This document shows, one piece after another, positions 61,701 through 64,000 of a stretch of DNA of 64,000 bases. The DNA comes from SZUA-265 sp965651905. GTDB taxonomy: Bacteria; Myxococcota_A; Polyangia; Polyangiales; Polyangiaceae. The notes under the pieces were generated by a model. It was not told the origin of the DNA and did no database searches. It was given only the letters and a program-made list of their open reading frames with translations. Every line of letters begins with the position of its first letter. The stretch's first letter is position 1. Location: the NCBI GenBank assembly GCA_965651905.1, contig CBFGUG010000026.1, forward strand, positions 32,486 through 96,485, given 5' to 3'. A program made the translations under genes and the position numbers.

Positions 61701-62326
61701 AACTGCCCAGATCAGCCAGCGTCGACTACGACAACGCTTATGCCGAATACACGACAGGCCAGGACGAGCGCGTTGCACTCAACAGGTTCGCGGGGCCCGA
61801 GAGCTGTGCCAGCAGCACCAGTGGTTGGTACTACGATAACCCCGTAGACCCCGAGCGACTCATCCTGTGCCCTGACACGTGCGACGCTGTCGAGTCCGAC
61901 TCTGGTGCGCGGGTTTGGTACCGTTTGCCCTGTCCCGATGGCACGCCAGAGGAGACGTCGTTTCGCGAGCGATACCAGGCTACGTGTGGGGTCGGAAAGT
62001 TACCGCAGTGGACGTTCTTCGGTTTCGACACGACGGTCCCCAGCGACGCTAGCATCGAGTTTTTCGTGCGAACCGCCAAGGACGAAGCATCACTCGTCGA
62101 CTCTGAATGGGTGCCTGTCGCGACGGCGACGAATGCTCGCGAGAAATGCCCCATCGCGCCATCGCCCGACCCGCAGTGCCCGGTCGATCTGTTCGAGACA
62201 CTCGGGGCTGATGCCGCCCAGACGTGGGCGCTGGAAGTCGAGTTCGTCGTGACTCCGAGCACGGACCACTTGACTCCGCAGGTGCACAACTGGAGCGTCA
62301 ACTTTTCCTGCCCCGACGGGGAGTGA
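58706..62326 (+). CDS. Cys-rich surface lipoprotein with C-type lectin and VWA domains
   Basis: The protein of about 1206 residues begins with a lipoprotein-type signal (SIPWVVALISLAC). It contains a Cys-rich region with EGTTQECSVTLSEHN-like and DNPCDPSC segments, a C-type lectin domain (59667-60053; SCYTYHDKDRSWTSAKDECE, WHLVTIENSVENTMI, NEPDVF, FVCEG) and a von Willebrand A domain from about 60780, with MIDAS-like DNSPSMED and an Asp-rich insertion. The lectin has EPD but not the usual WND calcium motif. The start may be ATG 58706 or TTG 58685. It is probably a carbohydrate- or surface-binding adhesin. The next lipoprotein gene follows after 7 bases. Confidence 0.8.
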   Translation: MAGSKAITSSWRRLGRSIPWVVALISLACEGDQRASGLKEDDLKEQAAHADKDDIEIKACVEGTTQECSVTLSEHNGIVSCYYGVQSCHEGKWGECGGGEVVTMQATEDPVTGLALQALSSHKECANNPCDPSCRSFYEEPETSYEANKVEGEYHWDEGQGGVHDFPGGLVKKGLVEPCEASQDCQFNLTCRAPSKGTCSHSVCVAGEALEPGCSKCADRVCEDNPQCCVGEVPSEPDDDEEECTPDETLPDDFDSCEHDPCKMGAGLDRGCNWCVDTICKLLPSCCDTAGHNSNWTRECSEAVRTVCGGVCLCEDDEIGLVDSCYTYHDKDRSWTSAKDECEKRPGWHLVTIENSVENTMISQLAPSKEKYIGLHEEYSQWRWVEDPNIGYWDEWWGWGNIYTNWGHNEPDVFADPDCAYMNKNSTKWYGETACSSNSSHDKREFVCEGPPSVGLVPAVLDVVDLDWVWGWLWGWGDGVPGGDDGSSTSCSPDEDDDEPTYEGPREWTAECAELVEASCGVKCDEDDPSLETAECTPNYPGTIEATCPGVELSIAIPCENTIPVCNSGQTTALPPIEIVHFPANSPHMPQLSPDTSHPEAATCLVLEPIPPGECVSISDATCLDNKGHAQPLKGNREIVINPAQDPILTAEGEVLECDPYDNWTLYSHGRFECGPPVCTGGSTQALDVVRPVDIIVIVDNSPSMEDEIEEIQARIHEDLADILEESGLDYRVILISRFGDLNRPVGTSDTPICIGAPLSGNACSDPNNEVPISGERFFHFSTDIESWDSWCQVLEGFDKPDEIGVLDLSASGHPSARNWDPIAPGGWGSLLREDAFKTFLIISDDDIDCDDYGYDFDDSPECEGFPHDCHDRSTQRVFKSGVAAGEAAALEFDRTLLAMSPEHFGTIQKRNYVWHSIINITNHPDGAEVAWQPDAEIQRKLCTPSGTSIVGGGTGYQALSRLTGGLRYPICEKNNFDAIFNVIAREVVDTSAAECEFELPRSASVDYDNAYAEYTTGQDERVALNRFAGPESCASSTSGWYYDNPVDPERLILCPDTCDAVESDSGARVWYRLPCPDGTPEETSFRERYQATCGVGKLPQWTFFGFDTTVPSDASIEFFVRTAKDEASLVDSEWVPVATATNAREKCPIAPSPDPQCPVDLFETLGADAAQTWALEVEFVVTPSTDHLTPQVHNWSVNFSCPDGE

Positions 62327-62333
62327 AACCAAA

Positions 62334-63914
62334 GTGTTCAGCGTGGAATGCACCTGCCCGACCAAGCGCTCGATTCGAGCGGACGTGTGCTTGCTTCTGG
62401 TCGGAACGTTGGCGCTGGCTTGCGAGGACTCTGGCATGCAGCACGCCGCGCTGGATGTAGATCCGCCCCGGGTTGGTGCGGATGGTGGGTTCCCAGGCCG
62501 TACTTTCGGCACGTCCCTGGACAGCGTAGGAGTGGCTCCCAGCGAAGGAGCAGGACGCTCGCTCTCCGAGCCGCGCGTTCGGGACGGTGGTGCGACTCCT
62601 GCCGTCGATGGTGGCGAGCTAGCGCTCGACCAAAGTGCAACTGACGAGCAGGCGCACGATTCTCCGTTGGATGCGGGCGTCTCGAAGAGCGAAGGAGCCT
62701 GCGGTGACGGGCAGCTCGACCCTCGAGAAGATTGCGACTGGTTACCCGGCGTCGGGGCGAGGTGTGTCGAGTTCGGCTACACGACGGGGCAAGTGACGTG
62801 CTCGTCCGCATGTCGCTACGACTTCTCGGCGTGCGGCGGGGTCGAAACATGTTTTGACGGGGACGATAACGATGGCGACGGGCTGGTCGATTGTGACGAC
62901 GCGGATTGCCACGAAGACTGTTCGGACAGTTGCTCGCAAGTTCTGCAGGTAGACGACCCTTCCAGCTTTCCTGGTGACAACAGTGGTCGACCCATGCACC
63001 TGCGTAGTGCCTGCATCCCAGGTAACCCGGGTCCAGCAATGGTCTATCGCGTCGAGGTGGAGTCCAGTGGGATGCTCGATGCTAGCGTGGTGTCGGAAGG
63101 GTTTCCCGAGCTCACGGTGTCAGTGCGTCGCGATTGTGCAGATGACACGAGCGAGCTGGCTTGCGGTAGCGCCAAGGTGTCTACGCCAGCGACCGCGGGC
63201 GAGACGCTGCATGTGGTCGTGTTCGGTGCATCCGCATTCGATCAAGGGCAATACCATCTCACGCTCGAGTCGCGCCCAGCGAACGTGTGTGGGGACAACG
63301 CCTGGGATCCCGCAGAGCAGTGCGACGACCCGAATCTTCAGGATGGCGACGGCTGCGACAGCAACTGCATGGTCGAGAGCAGCGAAGGGTCCACGACGGG
63401 GTTGTTGGATGAGTTGGGTGAACTCGCAGGGGGCTTGTTCGGGGGGGGCGATGAGCTGCTCGGCGATCTACTGGAACTCGACGTGATTGGCGATGAGCCT
63501 TACTTCGGTCTGATCGAGCCTGCGGGAGACGTCGACCGAGTCGTCGTCGAAGTGCCCGAAGATTCGGCGTACGCCATCATCAACGTCTACTCGCTGGTAG
63601 CGGGCGGGTGCGAGGCAGCGCAATTCGATCCAGAGTTGACCCTGCTGTCGGCGGATCTGGCCACGGAGATCGCCCGCAACGACGACCACAACGGTAGTTG
63701 TCCGCGTTTGGTCAGCGATGCCCTCGCTGCTGGGCTTTACGTCGTGGAAGTGCGGGAGTCCGTCGACTCGGTCGCTCAGCGTCACGAGTTCCCGTACGAG
63801 CTAGCCGTGACCGTCGACTGGTGCGGTAACGGTGAGTGGGGACCTCGCGAAGAATGTGACGACGGCAACACTGAGTCGGGCGACGGCTGTTCATCGACTT
63901 GCCGCGTGGAGTGA
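62334..63914 (+). CDS. Cys-rich lipoprotein with DUF4215-type and MopE-like motifs
   Basis: The 526-residue protein begins at GTG 62334 (GGGGAG about 10 bases upstream) with a lipoprotein signal (ADVCLLLVGTLALAC). Its features are GACGDGQLDPREDCDW, a MopE-type metal-binding motif DGDDNDGDGLVDCDDADC, and a PPC-like beta domain. Two DUF4215 copies follow (VCGDNAWDPAEQCDDPNLQD and WCGNGEWGPREECDDGNTES...), the last ending the protein. The Asp-rich DGDDNDGDG loop is EF-hand-like and likely binds calcium. It lies 7 bases after the lectin/VWA gene and probably forms an operon with it. The mature protein is likely surface-exposed. Confidence 0.78.
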   Translation: MFSVECTCPTKRSIRADVCLLLVGTLALACEDSGMQHAALDVDPPRVGADGGFPGRTFGTSLDSVGVAPSEGAGRSLSEPRVRDGGATPAVDGGELALDQSATDEQAHDSPLDAGVSKSEGACGDGQLDPREDCDWLPGVGARCVEFGYTTGQVTCSSACRYDFSACGGVETCFDGDDNDGDGLVDCDDADCHEDCSDSCSQVLQVDDPSSFPGDNSGRPMHLRSACIPGNPGPAMVYRVEVESSGMLDASVVSEGFPELTVSVRRDCADDTSELACGSAKVSTPATAGETLHVVVFGASAFDQGQYHLTLESRPANVCGDNAWDPAEQCDDPNLQDGDGCDSNCMVESSEGSTTGLLDELGELAGGLFGGGDELLGDLLELDVIGDEPYFGLIEPAGDVDRVVVEVPEDSAYAIINVYSLVAGGCEAAQFDPELTLLSADLATEIARNDDHNGSCPRLVSDALAAGLYVVEVRESVDSVAQRHEFPYELAVTVDWCGNGEWGPREECDDGNTESGDGCSSTCRVE

Positions 63915-64000
63915 GCTGAGCGCGTCCTGGTTGGGCAGTTACGAAGTAACCGTTCAGTCTGTGATCGGTTGAAGGAGTGGCGTCGCTCCGATAGTCGTTT

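Overview
The window is about 64 kb of GC-rich, gene-dense bacterial chromosome. Several features point to a Myxococcota (myxobacterial-type) genome: secreted proteins with DUF4215-type Cys repeats, a MYXO-CTERM-like C-terminal anchor (tandem Cys, hydrophobic segment, Arg cluster), many lipoproteins, a membrane Ser/Thr protein kinase, a PEGA/poly-proline protein, and an assimilatory APS reductase. This placement is an inference from gene style. No rRNA, convincing tRNA, CRISPR array, prophage or intact insertion sequence was seen.

Layout. 1-10.7 kb: a YafY/WYL regulator with a VOC-family protein, a class V aminotransferase, a DUF3516 SF2 helicase, two GT4 glycosyltransferases and an MMPL/RND transporter. 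10.9-20.7 kb: the most distinctive locus, with two consecutive copies of a circularly permuted ATP-grasp / alpha-E / transglutaminase module. One copy is split into three genes (ATP-grasp, alpha-E, 1124-residue transglutaminase-DUF2126); the other is compressed into two (ATP-grasp-alpha-E fusion, short transglutaminase). A good sigma70-like promoter sits only 12 bases before the second copy. 20.6-25.4 kb (minus strand): a MYXO-CTERM-type metalloprotease translationally overlapped by a small lipoprotein, a CBS protein, and a lipoprotein/small-protein operon ending in a strong intrinsic terminator.

25.8-31.6 kb: a decayed purE fragment, an M28-like lipoprotein with substituted metal ligands, PgpA, three small proteins of unknown role and phosphoglycerate mutase (gpmI). 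31.8-36.6 kb: the trkA-trkH potassium uptake pair, then an AlaA-like aminotransferase overlapping an RdgB/HAM1 NTP pyrophosphatase. 36.9-44.5 kb: envelope proteins (lipoprotein, DUF4139 lipoprotein, zinc-ribbon membrane protein, PEGA protein) and a CysH with an N-terminal thioredoxin-like domain. 44.6-53.1 kb: a SUV3-like helicase, NAD-type isocitrate dehydrogenase, SDR protein, GntR/FadR regulator, glycerophosphodiesterase, S4 RNA-binding protein, and a YcaO protein placed 9 bases downstream of a Ser/Thr kinase gene. 54.7-64 kb: an Mpv17-like membrane protein, GH2 beta-mannosidase, a roughly 560-base gene-poor stretch, and two large Cys-rich surface lipoproteins (C-type lectin + VWA; DUF4215/MopE-type) probably co-transcribed after a 47-codon ORF.

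The best candidates for unusual biology are the doubled ATP-grasp/alpha-E/transglutaminase locus, a predicted amide-bond-forming or peptide-modifying system of unknown product, and the kinase-YcaO pair.
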